Shown: piece after piece, positions 31,899 through 41,152 of the stretch
Layout: every line of letters begins with the position of its first letter
Position numbering within the stretch: the stretch's first letter is position 1
Origin: UBA5336 sp038526245
Lineage (GTDB): Bacteria; Pseudomonadota; Alphaproteobacteria; Caulobacterales; Hyphomonadaceae
Reading direction: 5' to 3'
Length of the DNA stretch: 64,000 nucleotides
NCBI GenBank assembly: GCA_038526245.1
Contig: JBCBGZ010000006.1
Location: 1-64,000 of the forward strand
Translations under genes and position numbers: made by a program
The notes under the pieces: generated by a model
What the model was told of the DNA's origin: nothing
The model's input: the letters and a program-made list of their open reading frames with translations, nothing else
The model's database searches: none

Positions 31899-33674
31899 AT
31901 GGCCTATGCTGCCCCCGTTGAAGAGATGTCGTTTCTTTTGCGAAAGGTGGTCGGGCTTGATGCCCTTTTGGAAGGCGGTGCATTCGGCGAGTTCGATGGC
32001 GACCTGGTCGGCCCGATCCTGGAAGAGGCCGCGAAACTGGCAGGGGAGGTGCTCGCCCCGCTGAATGCCGAGGGCGACAAGGCGGGTGCACAGCTTACAG
32101 AAGCAGGCGTGGTTGCCGCGCCAGGCTTTGGCGCGGCCTATGAGGCGTTTCGTGAGGCGGGCTGGATGGGGCTTGCGTTTCCCGAGGCCCATGGTGGCCA
32201 GTCGGGGCCCAAGGCGCTCGCCCTCGCCGTGATGGAAATGTTCCACGGGGCGAACATGGCATTCACCCTGGCGCCCATGCTGTCCTTTGGCGCGATTGAA
32301 GCGTTGTTGGCCCATGGCACGCCGCAGCAGCAGGCGATTTACCTGCCGAAGCTGATTAGTGGCGACTGGACTGGCACCATGAACCTGACCGAGCCCCAGG
32401 CGGGCTCCGATGTGGGCGCTCTGAAGACAAAGGCCGTGCCCAATGGCGATGGCAGCTACGCGATCACAGGCCAGAAAATTTACATCACCTGGGGCGACCA
32501 TGACATCGCCGAGAATATCATCCACCTCGTTCTCGCGCGGCTGCCCGATGCGCCGGCCGGTTCGCGCGGCGTTTCGCTCTTCCTGGTACCAAAGCAGTTT
32601 GTCGAGGCTGATGGCAGCCTTGGCGCGCGCAACAACGTCAAGTGTATCGGGCTGGAGAAGAAAGTCGGCATCCATGCCTCTCCAACCTGTGTGATGGAAT
32701 ATGACGGCGCCACAGGCTGGTTGATTGGCGAAGAGAACAAGGGCCTGAATGCCATGTTCACCATGATGAACTCCGCGCGCCTGAATGTGGGCCTGGAAGG
32801 GGTTGGCGTGGGCGAGGCCGCTTACCAGACCGCCTTCCAGTTCGCCCAGGAGCGCAAACAGGGCACGGCGCCCGGCGTGGAGGGCGCTGCGCCCATCCTG
32901 CACCATGCCGATGTGCGCCGGATGCTGACGACGATGCGCGCCAATGTCATGGCTGCGCGCGCCATCTGTCTGGCCACGGGCGTGGCGGCAGATCTGGCTG
33001 AACATGGCGCTACGGATGAGGCCAAGGCGAAGGCCAGGGCCCGCGAAGACTTGCTGACCCCCATCGCCAAGGCGTGGAGCACAGATATGGGCGTGGAGGT
33101 CGCCAGCCTCGGTGTACAGGTCCATGGCGGGATGGGGTTCATGGATGAAACCATGGCCGCCCAGCTTTACCGCGATGCGCGCATTGCGCCGATCTATGAG
33201 GGCACAAATGGCATCCAGGCCATAGACCTGATTGGCCGGAAAGTGGCGCGCGATGGTGGCGCGGCCATGGGCGCCATGCTCGACGAGGTGTCCGAGACCG
33301 CCCGCACGGCCCGGGCGACCAATGATCCGCAACTGGTGCAGATTGCCCAACGGCTCGAAGGGGCGCGCGATGCCCTGTCGGAGGCCACCGACTGGGTCGT
33401 CGAAACGATGGCGTCGGACAAGGACAACGCGCTCTCGGGCGCAACTGCGTATCTCGCGCTTGCCGGAGATGTCATTGGCGGGCACTTCCTGGCCAAAAGT
33501 GCCCTTGAAGCGCGCGATGCCGGCGGAAAGCTGCGCGGAACCATGCTGGCGCTGGCGGGTTTCTTCGCCGAGACCTCTCTTGCGGAAGCGCCCGGCCGGG
33601 TGGCAGGCATTACAACGGGCGGGAAACCTATGCTGGAAGGAAGTGAGGCCCTGTTCGGCCTCGCCTCGCACTAG
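31899..33674 (+). CDS. Acyl-CoA dehydrogenase
   Basis: 591 residues, the long form with a C-terminal extension, carrying out FAD-dependent alpha,beta-desaturation of acyl-CoA in beta-oxidation. Signatures: NLTEPQAGSDVGALKTKA, FAD/substrate loop KIYITWGDHD, ARLNVGLEGVGVGEAAYQ, QVHGGMGFMDE and catalytic glutamate in PIYEGTNGIQAIDLIGRK. The last ~140 residues are the helical C-terminal domain typical of this subgroup. A palindrome AAAACTGCGCAGTTTT right after the stop (33676-33691) may terminate it weakly. No other beta-oxidation genes are adjacent. Confidence 0.93.
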   Translation: MAYAAPVEEMSFLLRKVVGLDALLEGGAFGEFDGDLVGPILEEAAKLAGEVLAPLNAEGDKAGAQLTEAGVVAAPGFGAAYEAFREAGWMGLAFPEAHGGQSGPKALALAVMEMFHGANMAFTLAPMLSFGAIEALLAHGTPQQQAIYLPKLISGDWTGTMNLTEPQAGSDVGALKTKAVPNGDGSYAITGQKIYITWGDHDIAENIIHLVLARLPDAPAGSRGVSLFLVPKQFVEADGSLGARNNVKCIGLEKKVGIHASPTCVMEYDGATGWLIGEENKGLNAMFTMMNSARLNVGLEGVGVGEAAYQTAFQFAQERKQGTAPGVEGAAPILHHADVRRMLTTMRANVMAARAICLATGVAADLAEHGATDEAKAKARAREDLLTPIAKAWSTDMGVEVASLGVQVHGGMGFMDETMAAQLYRDARIAPIYEGTNGIQAIDLIGRKVARDGGAAMGAMLDEVSETARTARATNDPQLVQIAQRLEGARDALSEATDWVVETMASDKDNALSGATAYLALAGDVIGGHFLAKSALEARDAGGKLRGTMLALAGFFAETSLAEAPGRVAGITTGGKPMLEGSEALFGLASH

Positions 33675-33729
33675 AAAAACTGCGCAGTTTTCTGGACTTT
33701 GTTAAGCGTGTGCGGGCAAAGTCCTCGCC

Positions 33730-34692
33730 ATGGAGTTTGACGCCAATCTCGAGGTGATGATGGCGGCCCTTGAGGCGCCGCCAGCCCATGTGCGTCAGGT
33801 TGATGAGCCCCATGACCCCACCGGTGGCTTTGCGTTCGAAATGGGGATTGAAATCACCATGCCCGTCGGGGGGCGGCAGATCGACGTGCTGGCCCGCGCG
33901 CCCCTCGAAACGCGTGGGTCTGCGCCAAGTGAGACCGAGCCCGATACGTTGATGGCCCGACGCCTTGTGTCAGCCGAGGAAACCCTGGGCGGGGCCGTGA
34001 CCGAAGCGGTCGCGGACCTGGACGTCCATCCCATCTCCGCTGTGGGCCGCGTCACCGCGGTGTTTGGCGGACGTGTGCGCTACTGCACCGGCACGGTGAT
34101 TGCCGAACGAGTCGTGCTGACCGCGGCGCACTGTGCGTTTGCCCGGACCAATGCCATGACTGGCGAGGGGGCGTTTGCCGACTGGATGGTGTTCCAGCCG
34201 CAGTATCTGGCGGGCGAGTCTGCGGGCAAATGGGCGGGCGAGGCGGCCTATGTGCCATCGGGCTGGGCTGCCCCGGCGCCTGGCACAACGCCCGGCCATT
34301 ATGACGTCTCGCTGGTACGTTTGGATGCACCCATTGCTCACAAGACCGGTACGGCAGGCTTACTTGCCAATGCCGATCCCGATGGGCCGTTCACAAGCCT
34401 GGGCTATCCGCGCAAGTCGACCGATGATTTCGAGTTTGACGGTCGCTTCCTCTACGCCACCACCGGTGAGCGTGTCGAGGATCGCTCTTACGGCGTCATC
34501 AAGGCAGAAAACGGCCTGACGGAGGGCTCTTCGGGCGGGCCCTGGTTTACCAGTGAAACCGGTGACATGCGCGTGGCGGGCATTAATTCCACCAAACCCG
34601 TCCATGCCGATGACCACACCTGGTCCCCCCGCTTTGGCGAAGCCTTCCAGCGGCTCATCGCCCGCGTCCTTGCGGACATGACCGGGGTTTAG
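33730..34692 (+). CDS. Trypsin-like serine protease lacking a signal peptide
   Basis: 320 residues. The catalytic triad is readable: His134 in LTAAHC, Asp192 in GHYDVSLVRL, Ser268 in GSSGGPWF. A ~100-residue acidic N-terminal region (MEFDANLEVMMAALEAPPAH ... EPHDPTGGFAFEMG) has no hydrophobic signal and no family resemblance to me; it may be a pro-region or targeting segment. Cytoplasmic or unconventionally exported location follows. It starts 55 bases after the acyl-CoA dehydrogenase and is followed by a strong terminator. Confidence 0.85.
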   Translation: MEFDANLEVMMAALEAPPAHVRQVDEPHDPTGGFAFEMGIEITMPVGGRQIDVLARAPLETRGSAPSETEPDTLMARRLVSAEETLGGAVTEAVADLDVHPISAVGRVTAVFGGRVRYCTGTVIAERVVLTAAHCAFARTNAMTGEGAFADWMVFQPQYLAGESAGKWAGEAAYVPSGWAAPAPGTTPGHYDVSLVRLDAPIAHKTGTAGLLANADPDGPFTSLGYPRKSTDDFEFDGRFLYATTGERVEDRSYGVIKAENGLTEGSSGGPWFTSETGDMRVAGINSTKPVHADDHTWSPRFGEAFQRLIARVLADMTGV

Positions 34693-34726
34693 GGCAGGGC
34701 GTCCGCCGCACTTTCAAAGCTGTGAG

Positions 34727-34762
34727 AGAAAAAACGCCGCCCCGATCCGGAGCGGCGTTTTG
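34727..34762. terminator. Bidirectional intrinsic terminator
   Basis: AAAACGCCGC (34731-34740) and GCGGCGTTTT (34752-34761) form a ten-base stem with A- and T-runs on the outer sides, so it can end both the protease gene (+) and the TonB receptor gene (-). Confidence 0.85.
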
Positions 34763-34786
34763 GCCTTTCAAGCTGGATTGGCTGTC

Positions 34787-37351
34787 TTACCAGTTGAATG
34801 AAACCCGGCCGTACATGAAGCGACCAGAGAAGCCGAAGGGCGAGCGCGCAGAAAACGGGAAGATCCCGTTGAAGTTCTGGTTGCTCGGTGTTTCGGTCGG
34901 GTATTCGTCCAACACATTGTCGATGCCAAAACCTGCGGTGACGTTGTTCGTCAGGTCGACATCCACCGACGCATCCAGAATCCAACGCGCCTCAAGGGCA
35001 AAGTCGTTCGCGGGATTGTTGGACGGATCGATCACTTCGCCATAGCGGGTCGCGCGCGCATTAAACATGGCGTCTTTCCACGCATAGTCGGCTGATAGGA
35101 TCAGCTTCGTTTCCGGTGCACTCTCTTCGAATGTGAGACGATTGTTCCGGCTGAAGAAAGTCAGGTCAGGCAGCACCGTGTTCACAGGCACCTCTGTGAC
35201 CTCGACCTCCGAGAAGTTGAACGCCGCAGACAGGCCAAGCTCACCCATGTCCGCAAGGTCCCAATCGTAGCGGGCCACCACGTCCACGCCGCGAGTTTCG
35301 GTTTCGATCCCGTTCTGGAAGAAGCGAAGACGGCTGATTCCGGTCACGCCCGCATCGGCAAGCACCTGGTCAACAGCAGCGCCACCAAGGTTTTCAGACA
35401 GAAAGATCTGATCCTCGATATCAATGCTGTAGGCATCAATCGTGACGAAGAAAGCTGGCGCAGGCGTAATCACCACCCCGGCAGAGAAGCTGGTGGACTC
35501 TTCTGCGTCCAGGGGTTGGGCTCCCAAGGCTATGGCCGCATCAGACTCCGCGGGGAAGGTTCCGATTTCAAATGGCACACCATCGATGAAATTGGTCGAT
35601 GAGGCCGTGAAGAATTGCTGTTGCAAGGATGGAGCGCGGAAGCCGGTGCTGAACGCACCGCGCACGGCAAAGGCATCGTTGAAGTCGTACCGGCCGGTCA
35701 GCTTACCCGTGAAGGTCTCGCCAAAGTCGGAATAGTCCTCAAAGCGCACCGCCGCCGACAGAAGCGTCTGGTCATTGGGCTCCCATTCCGCATCGGCGTA
35801 GAGACCGATATTGTCCCGGCTGGCATCCACTTCCGATTGGGGGGTGAAACCCGCAAACACCTGGCTGCCGCCAGCGAACCCGACCCCGAAATCGGCATCA
35901 AACGGGTCCGGGAAAGTGCTTGGATCATTGATATCAAAATCAGCGGGCACGTTTACGCCAACCACAGGCGCGTAGTTGACGCCGGGAATGCCGCGATACC
36001 CGCCCTGGATAAAGGAATTGGTCTCGCCCGCTGTGATCTCGAAGCCTTCATCACGATATTCCAGGCCGAACGACAGAGTGGTGCTGCCCGGCAGCAGGTT
36101 GTCAAAGGTCTGCGTGATGTTGGCGTTCACCACGACCTGATTGTATTCCAGCGCTCCAGCGTCGAATTCTGTCTGGCTCGTGGGACCGAGCGACGCATTC
36201 AGTGTGTTTACGACCGAATAGTCCAGCTCGTTGGAGCCATATACGACGCTGAAGTCGGCGTCCCATCCACCAAGGTCGCCGCGAACGCCGCCACCAGCGC
36301 TGATATCGGTGACATCGCCAACGATGGTCGGCAGGAACCCGTCCGGATAGATCTCTGTAAGGTTGCGAGGCGTGCTACGCGTACCCAATGGTGAAGGCGC
36401 GGAGTCGCTTGAGCGGCGGTAAAAGCCGGTACTCTCGGCTTCCCGGTCCTGGTAGCCCAGCCAGCCATAGAGCTCCCAGTCCGGGCTGATGGAATATCCA
36501 GCATTTGCGAAGGCGCTGAAGTCTTCCACATTGCCATTACCCCAATTGTGGTTGAGGCGATTGAACGTGTTCTCACGCGGATCGACGACGCCATCGGGCC
36601 GGATATATTGTTGGCGGGGGTCGAGGCCCGCGCGGTTGGACCGGTTGCGGTCCTTGTATTCGGCCGACACCGTCAGGAAGCCGTCTTCGCCGATTGAAAA
36701 GCCCTTCCAGCCGCTGACCTGGAGGGTTTCGCCATCGACCGCCTCACGGTCCTGCCCTTCAATGTCCGTGACGAAGGCGCCGTATCGCGCGCTGATGCCG
36801 CCGCCGCTGCTTTCTTCCTTGAGAAGCACGTTGATCACACCTGCAATGGCGTCGGAGCCGTACTGCGCCGAGGCGCCGTCGCGCAGAACCTGCACGCTGC
36901 CAATGGCGGCCGTGGGAATGGAGTTAAGGTCCACAGCCGAAGAGCCGCGGCCCACTGTGCCATTGATATTGACCAGAGAGGAAGAGTGGCGGCGCTTTGA
37001 ATTGACCAGCACCAGCGTCTGATCCGGTGCCAGACCGCGCAGGGTGGCGGGCCGAATGATGTCGGATCCATCGCTGATGGCGGTCTGGTTGAAGTTGAAC
37101 GAGGGCACCGTGGCCGCAAGGATTTGGTTCAGCTCGGTCCGGCCGGTCTCCGTCAGCTCGGCAACGGGGAAGACGTCAACCGGAACAGCGGTTTCCAGGG
37201 CCGTGCGGTCAGTTGAGCGAGTGCCTGTCACCACGATTTGCGACTGGCGCAGTTCCTCGTCGCTATCTGCGTTCTGGGCGTGGCCTGGCAGCGCCGCGAT
37301 GGTCAGCATGAGCGCAACCGCGCTTGCGCCCAGCAAGTTTCGTTTACCCAT
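34787..37351 (-). CDS. TonB-dependent outer-membrane receptor
   Basis: 854 residues. A signal peptide (MGKRNLLGASAVALMLTIAA ... GHAQ) is followed by a TonB-box-like start and plug domain (SQIVVTGTRSTDRTALETAV ... RPATLRGLAPDQTLVLVNSKRRHSS ... VQVLRDGASAQYGSDAIAGVINVLLK). A large beta-barrel ends in the canonical aromatic strand (GRFMYGRVSFNW). The ligand is unknown. The frame runs upstream to 37597, but AAGGAG precedes the pair of ATGs at 37354/37351 and the extension is not signal-like. It is divergent from lgt. Confidence 0.92.
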   Translation of the reverse strand: MGKRNLLGASAVALMLTIAALPGHAQNADSDEELRQSQIVVTGTRSTDRTALETAVPVDVFPVAELTETGRTELNQILAATVPSFNFNQTAISDGSDIIRPATLRGLAPDQTLVLVNSKRRHSSSLVNINGTVGRGSSAVDLNSIPTAAIGSVQVLRDGASAQYGSDAIAGVINVLLKEESSGGGISARYGAFVTDIEGQDREAVDGETLQVSGWKGFSIGEDGFLTVSAEYKDRNRSNRAGLDPRQQYIRPDGVVDPRENTFNRLNHNWGNGNVEDFSAFANAGYSISPDWELYGWLGYQDREAESTGFYRRSSDSAPSPLGTRSTPRNLTEIYPDGFLPTIVGDVTDISAGGGVRGDLGGWDADFSVVYGSNELDYSVVNTLNASLGPTSQTEFDAGALEYNQVVVNANITQTFDNLLPGSTTLSFGLEYRDEGFEITAGETNSFIQGGYRGIPGVNYAPVVGVNVPADFDINDPSTFPDPFDADFGVGFAGGSQVFAGFTPQSEVDASRDNIGLYADAEWEPNDQTLLSAAVRFEDYSDFGETFTGKLTGRYDFNDAFAVRGAFSTGFRAPSLQQQFFTASSTNFIDGVPFEIGTFPAESDAAIALGAQPLDAEESTSFSAGVVITPAPAFFVTIDAYSIDIEDQIFLSENLGGAAVDQVLADAGVTGISRLRFFQNGIETETRGVDVVARYDWDLADMGELGLSAAFNFSEVEVTEVPVNTVLPDLTFFSRNNRLTFEESAPETKLILSADYAWKDAMFNARATRYGEVIDPSNNPANDFALEARWILDASVDVDLTNNVTAGFGIDNVLDEYPTETPSNQNFNGIFPFSARSPFGFSGRFMYGRVSFNW

Positions 37352-37692
37352 CATCCTTCTCCTTTTTCTGGTTTTCATAGAAGAATTAGGTCGCGGACTG
37401 TCCAATAGGCAGCAATGCGGAGCATTTTTTTGCATTCGCGGCGGAATTGTTGCGAAATTGACACAAATGTGATCGGGCGAATTGGCGATTCTGAGCGCGC
37501 GTCTTGGGCGTTTTCCGGTCAGCTTGTTTCCAATTCCGCCACGAGATTTGCGAAATCGAACCTGCTTCCTTGTCGAGCGTGCACGCGAGGCGCGCACCCA
37601 TACTTTGACTGTGAGTTATGCGTTGTCTGGCACGCCTGAGATTGATTTAGCCTCTGGAAGCTTTAGGGAAGGCATTTTCGAGGGGCTGCGCC
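37352..37692. other. Divergent promoter region between the TonB receptor and lgt
   Basis: 341 bases without a convincing gene; the open frames here are extensions of neighbours without ribosome sites. It contains an AT-rich stretch around 37420-37490, plausible for the receptor's promoter. I found no clear Fur, Pho or other operator by eye. Confidence 0.5.
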
Positions 37693-38517
37693 ATGGAATT
37701 TCCCGGTATTGACCCAATTGCCTTCCAGATCGGCCCCCTTGCGGTGCGTTGGTATGGCATTGCATTCGCCACCACGTTTGCGTTCAGCTGGTGGTATGTG
37801 CGCCGGCTTTTGCAGCGCCCGAACCTCTGGGCCGGAGGGCAGGCGCCGAACCTCTATGAAAAGCTCGATGATCTGCTGATCTATATCGTTGCCGGGGTGA
37901 TCCTGGGCGGGCGGCTCGGCCATATCCTGCTCTACAAGCCGGACTATTATCTCGCCAATCCGCTGCAGATCTTCGCGTTTTGGGAGGGGGGCATGTCCTT
38001 CCATGGCGGGCTGCTGGGCACGGTGATCGCCATCCTGATCTTCGCCGCGCGCAATGGCGTGGACAAATGGGTGATCGGCGACCTTGTGGCCGCCTGTTCG
38101 CCCGTGGGGATCTTGCTGGTGCGCTCGGCCAATTTCGTGAACGGGGAGATTGTGGGCTCGCCGTCGAACCTGCCCTGGGCCATCGTTTTTCCGGGCTATG
38201 CCGAGGCGCGCCATCCGGCCAACCTCTATGAAGCGGCGCTGGAGGGCGCGGTGCTCTTCATTATCGTCAGCCTGTTCATCTACCTTTATCGCACGCTGCG
38301 ATTTCCGGGGCTGACGTCGGGCATATTCCTGGTCGGATACGCCATCGCGCGGATCTATGTGGAGACGTTCAAATTCGCCCCCCACCGCATGATCTGGGAA
38401 GATGTACCCTTCACCAAGGGCATGGCCTATTCCGTGCCCATGTTCCTGGTCGGCGCCTGGCTGATCTACACCCGCTGGCAAAAGGCGCGGGCGGAGGCGG
38501 TGGTTTCGAACGGGTAG
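37693..38517 (+). CDS. lgt: Prolipoprotein diacylglyceryl transferase
   Basis: A 274-residue inner-membrane enzyme that transfers diacylglycerol from phosphatidylglycerol to the lipobox cysteine of prolipoproteins. Family signatures: VRWYGIAF, GGRLGHILLYKPDYY, FWEGGMSFHGGLLG, and RSANFVNGEIVGSPSNLPWA with the invariant Asn/Gly residues. It would process the three lipoproteins seen in this window. The ATG starts just after GAGGGG. Confidence 0.95.
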   Translation: MEFPGIDPIAFQIGPLAVRWYGIAFATTFAFSWWYVRRLLQRPNLWAGGQAPNLYEKLDDLLIYIVAGVILGGRLGHILLYKPDYYLANPLQIFAFWEGGMSFHGGLLGTVIAILIFAARNGVDKWVIGDLVAACSPVGILLVRSANFVNGEIVGSPSNLPWAIVFPGYAEARHPANLYEAALEGAVLFIIVSLFIYLYRTLRFPGLTSGIFLVGYAIARIYVETFKFAPHRMIWEDVPFTKGMAYSVPMFLVGAWLIYTRWQKARAEAVVSNG

Positions 38518-38573
38518 CGCCCTGAGGCTTGGGAGTTGTGCACAAAAGAGCGCGCGCCTTGCTTGAAGGCCCC

Positions 38574-41105
38574 TTAGTGCGGTTGCAGCAGATCTGCGTC
38601 TTCCCGAGATGGCTGCTTCTGAAGTTGCTCAATTTCTCGATCCAGATGGTCCCGATCATGATTGAGACGGGGTTCGGACGTCGCCGTTGGCTCTGGAGCC
38701 GGAGCAGGCTGGGGCGCGCTTTCAGCAACGGGTTGAGGTGTTGCGGGCGGTGGAGATACCGGTCGGGGTTCGGTTTCCACGGCGCTGCGAGGCCCGACAT
38801 CGCTTGGGGGGGCGGTACGTGGCTCAATGGATTGAACGGGCACCAATTCGACATTTCTGTTGGCCGTAGGGAGCGATACCGTCGGGTCGGACGGTGTCGC
38901 ATCGCGAACCGCGAGGGTGTTGCTTTCGCGCGCAGCGGTCGAGCGTGGCGCGGGTTCAGGCCCGATGTCGCCCCGAGGTTGAGGCTCAGGATCTGGTGTC
39001 CTGACCGGATCCGGAGGGCGGCGGCTCGACCAGTCGCTGACCAACCGCTCGGCTCTGAAGACGTATTCGTGGCTGGGATGGGCTGGTCGATAGATCGAGA
39101 GAAAGCGCAGAACAAAATCCACGTCGCCGGTGGCTTCCGCACGATAGAACGCGTCTTCGATCTCGCGATCCAGTAACGTATCCAGCGCTTGCCTTGCATC
39201 GCGTCCGTATTGCCCCGTGCCGTACTGAGCAAGGAAGGCTCGATACCCGTCCTCGGTGTTTTCAGCTTTCACGCGGAGCCAGGCATCTCGCTCTTCAGCT
39301 TCCTGTCGGGCTCTTTCCAGGTTTCCCACGAGATCTGCGCGACGTTCCCGTGCTTCACCGGAATATCTGCCTGACGGATACTGTTCCAGGAAGAGATCAA
39401 TCTCGTAGATATCATTCGTGTAGGCGATCTTGTTCCAGGCGATTTGCTCATCGCGGCGCAACGCGGATGCCTGTCCGTCCCTGGCTTCCGAGACATGCAG
39501 GCCGAGGGGGTAGGCGTCTAGATACGCGGCATAGCTCTCGCTGGTGTTCTGTGACGCAGCGGACCGGAAGGCGGCATCGTCTGCAGAGCGCGCCTCGGCT
39601 TGCTCAATCTCGGCGATCAGTCGGGTGGCCTGACTGGTGTATTCGCTTCCTGGCCAGGCGCGCAGAAAGGCGGATAAGGCCGCCACGCTTCGGGTGTCCC
39701 GGGCCTCGAAAAAGGCCTGTTGTTCGGCCCGATCGCGCGTGGCTTGCTCGAGGATCGATCGGGCGTCAGCGGCAAACCGTGAATTTGGGTGGTCGCGCAA
39801 AAACTGCTGATAGGCTGAGGTTGAACCGTCATTCGTCGCGGCACGCCATGCAGTAAGAAGGTTCAGTTCGGCAATCGCGTCCAAGGCTTCGCGTTCAAAT
39901 GCCTTGGGCGCCGACCGTGCGAGGTAGGCCTCAAAGCCCTCCTGCGTGCCTTCGGCTTGCGCCGCGCGGAACGCGCTTTCGTCCGCCCGGGCTGCTTCAA
40001 CGCTGCGTCGTCGACGATCATCCTCGGCCCTTGAGCTTTGCAGCACCTCAATCCGTTGCCTGGCTTGGGCGACGTGGATGCCGTCTGGTGCGTGCTTTTC
40101 AAGATAGAGTTCATACGCCTCTATCGAGTTTTCGGAGAGGGCGGTTTGCCAGTCTTCCGTGTCGAGAAGCTCGATGTAGAGTTCGTCGGCCTGTGTGCAG
40201 GCCTTTGCTCCAGGACAAAAGCTTTCGCGGAAGGCTTTGACTGACTCCACCGTGCGATTGTTCAGAACCGTCTGCCACCTCGCATCGTCGACAAGACCGG
40301 CCAGTCGTTTCTCGGCATCTGCGCTGAAGTGTCCCGCCGGGAACTCGTCCAGAAACTCCCTTATCGAGTCGACCGTGTTGTCACCGCGCGCAATTCTCCA
40401 AGCAGTGCGCTCTTCGCGAGCCAATTCACTTTCATCCAATAAAGGGATGAGGTCTGGTCGAACGCTCGCAAGGACCGAAAAGCTGATGCCCGTCACGGCG
40501 AGTGTTCCGGCGGTTGCGAGGGCGAGCCGGCGGCGGAACTTGCCCCTGTTTTCCCGCAGTTCGCTGCGAGCGAATTCGGCAAAGCGACTCTCCGGGTGCC
40601 TTGCGATGAATCTCTTCCAGGCCCGGGGGGTGCGTTCGACGCCCGCGTGTTTGAAGGCGTCGAGTTCACCGGACGTGATCGGAGTGGACCCTCCACTCTC
40701 CGGGTCATGGGGCCTTTCCGATATCATCTGAGATATTGCGGCAGCCAGGCGCTCAATCGAGTCAGACGGCTCCCCCGCGGCCCATGCCCGCATATCTTCC
40801 GTGTGCAGCTGACCGAAACCGAGCGGGATCTTGCAGTCCTCGACCAGGACCGGGCACAGCTTCCCGCTCTGCAGAGCATGGGACGCTTCATCCTCGACAA
40901 AGGGAGACGTTACCGAAAGCCGGGACCATAGCACGACGCAGGCGCCAGCCTGGTCAATCACATGTCGAATGATGTGGCGGTAGTCCTGGCCCGAAAGCAA
41001 GGCGAAGTCCCACCACACAGTGAAACCCCGAGTCTCAAGCTCATGGCACAGACGCTGGGCAAGAGGGCGGTCTTCCCGTTTGTAGCTGATGAATATGTCG
41101 GTCAT
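38574..41105 (-). CDS. TIR domain, transmembrane helix and TPR-like repeat protein
   Basis: 843 residues. The N-terminal TIR domain (~1-115: TDIFISYKREDRPLAQRLCHELETRGFTVWWD ... VVLWSRLSVTSPFVEDEASHALQSGKLCPVLVED) has candidate catalytic Glu73. A linker leads to one membrane helix (LALATAGTLAVTGISFSVLA, ~195-215). The ~450-residue part behind it is built of about nine degenerate 40-50-residue units of the type A..NT...Y..FL..YP.G.....A, which look TPR-like. A Pro/Ser/Thr-rich tail (~720-830) and a short Glu/Lys-rich end close the protein. The TIR faces the cytoplasm and the repeats probably the periplasm. It lies alone between lgt and ald, at a base composition closer to core genes, so it may be long resident. 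Confidence 0.85.
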   Translation of the reverse strand: MTDIFISYKREDRPLAQRLCHELETRGFTVWWDFALLSGQDYRHIIRHVIDQAGACVVLWSRLSVTSPFVEDEASHALQSGKLCPVLVEDCKIPLGFGQLHTEDMRAWAAGEPSDSIERLAAAISQMISERPHDPESGGSTPITSGELDAFKHAGVERTPRAWKRFIARHPESRFAEFARSELRENRGKFRRRLALATAGTLAVTGISFSVLASVRPDLIPLLDESELAREERTAWRIARGDNTVDSIREFLDEFPAGHFSADAEKRLAGLVDDARWQTVLNNRTVESVKAFRESFCPGAKACTQADELYIELLDTEDWQTALSENSIEAYELYLEKHAPDGIHVAQARQRIEVLQSSRAEDDRRRRSVEAARADESAFRAAQAEGTQEGFEAYLARSAPKAFEREALDAIAELNLLTAWRAATNDGSTSAYQQFLRDHPNSRFAADARSILEQATRDRAEQQAFFEARDTRSVAALSAFLRAWPGSEYTSQATRLIAEIEQAEARSADDAAFRSAASQNTSESYAAYLDAYPLGLHVSEARDGQASALRRDEQIAWNKIAYTNDIYEIDLFLEQYPSGRYSGEARERRADLVGNLERARQEAEERDAWLRVKAENTEDGYRAFLAQYGTGQYGRDARQALDTLLDREIEDAFYRAEATGDVDFVLRFLSIYRPAHPSHEYVFRAERLVSDWSSRRPPDPVRTPDPEPQPRGDIGPEPAPRSTAARESNTLAVRDATPSDPTVSLPTANRNVELVPVQSIEPRTAPPSDVGPRSAVETEPRPVSPPPATPQPVAESAPQPAPAPEPTATSEPRLNHDRDHLDREIEQLQKQPSREDADLLQPH

Positions 41106-41152
41106 TGGCGCGATCCCCTAAGGCCAGAGTTAACAGGACCGGAGCTGCGAAC

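Noticed and set aside
31881..33671. 596-codon minus-strand frame opposite the acyl-CoA dehydrogenase
   Set aside because: The plus-strand product has complete acyl-CoA dehydrogenase motifs; the reverse frame has none and is a codon-bias shadow.
38574..41105. Repeat array as a DNA-level tandem repeat
   Set aside because: The repeating pattern is only at the protein level and degenerate; nucleotide units are not alike.
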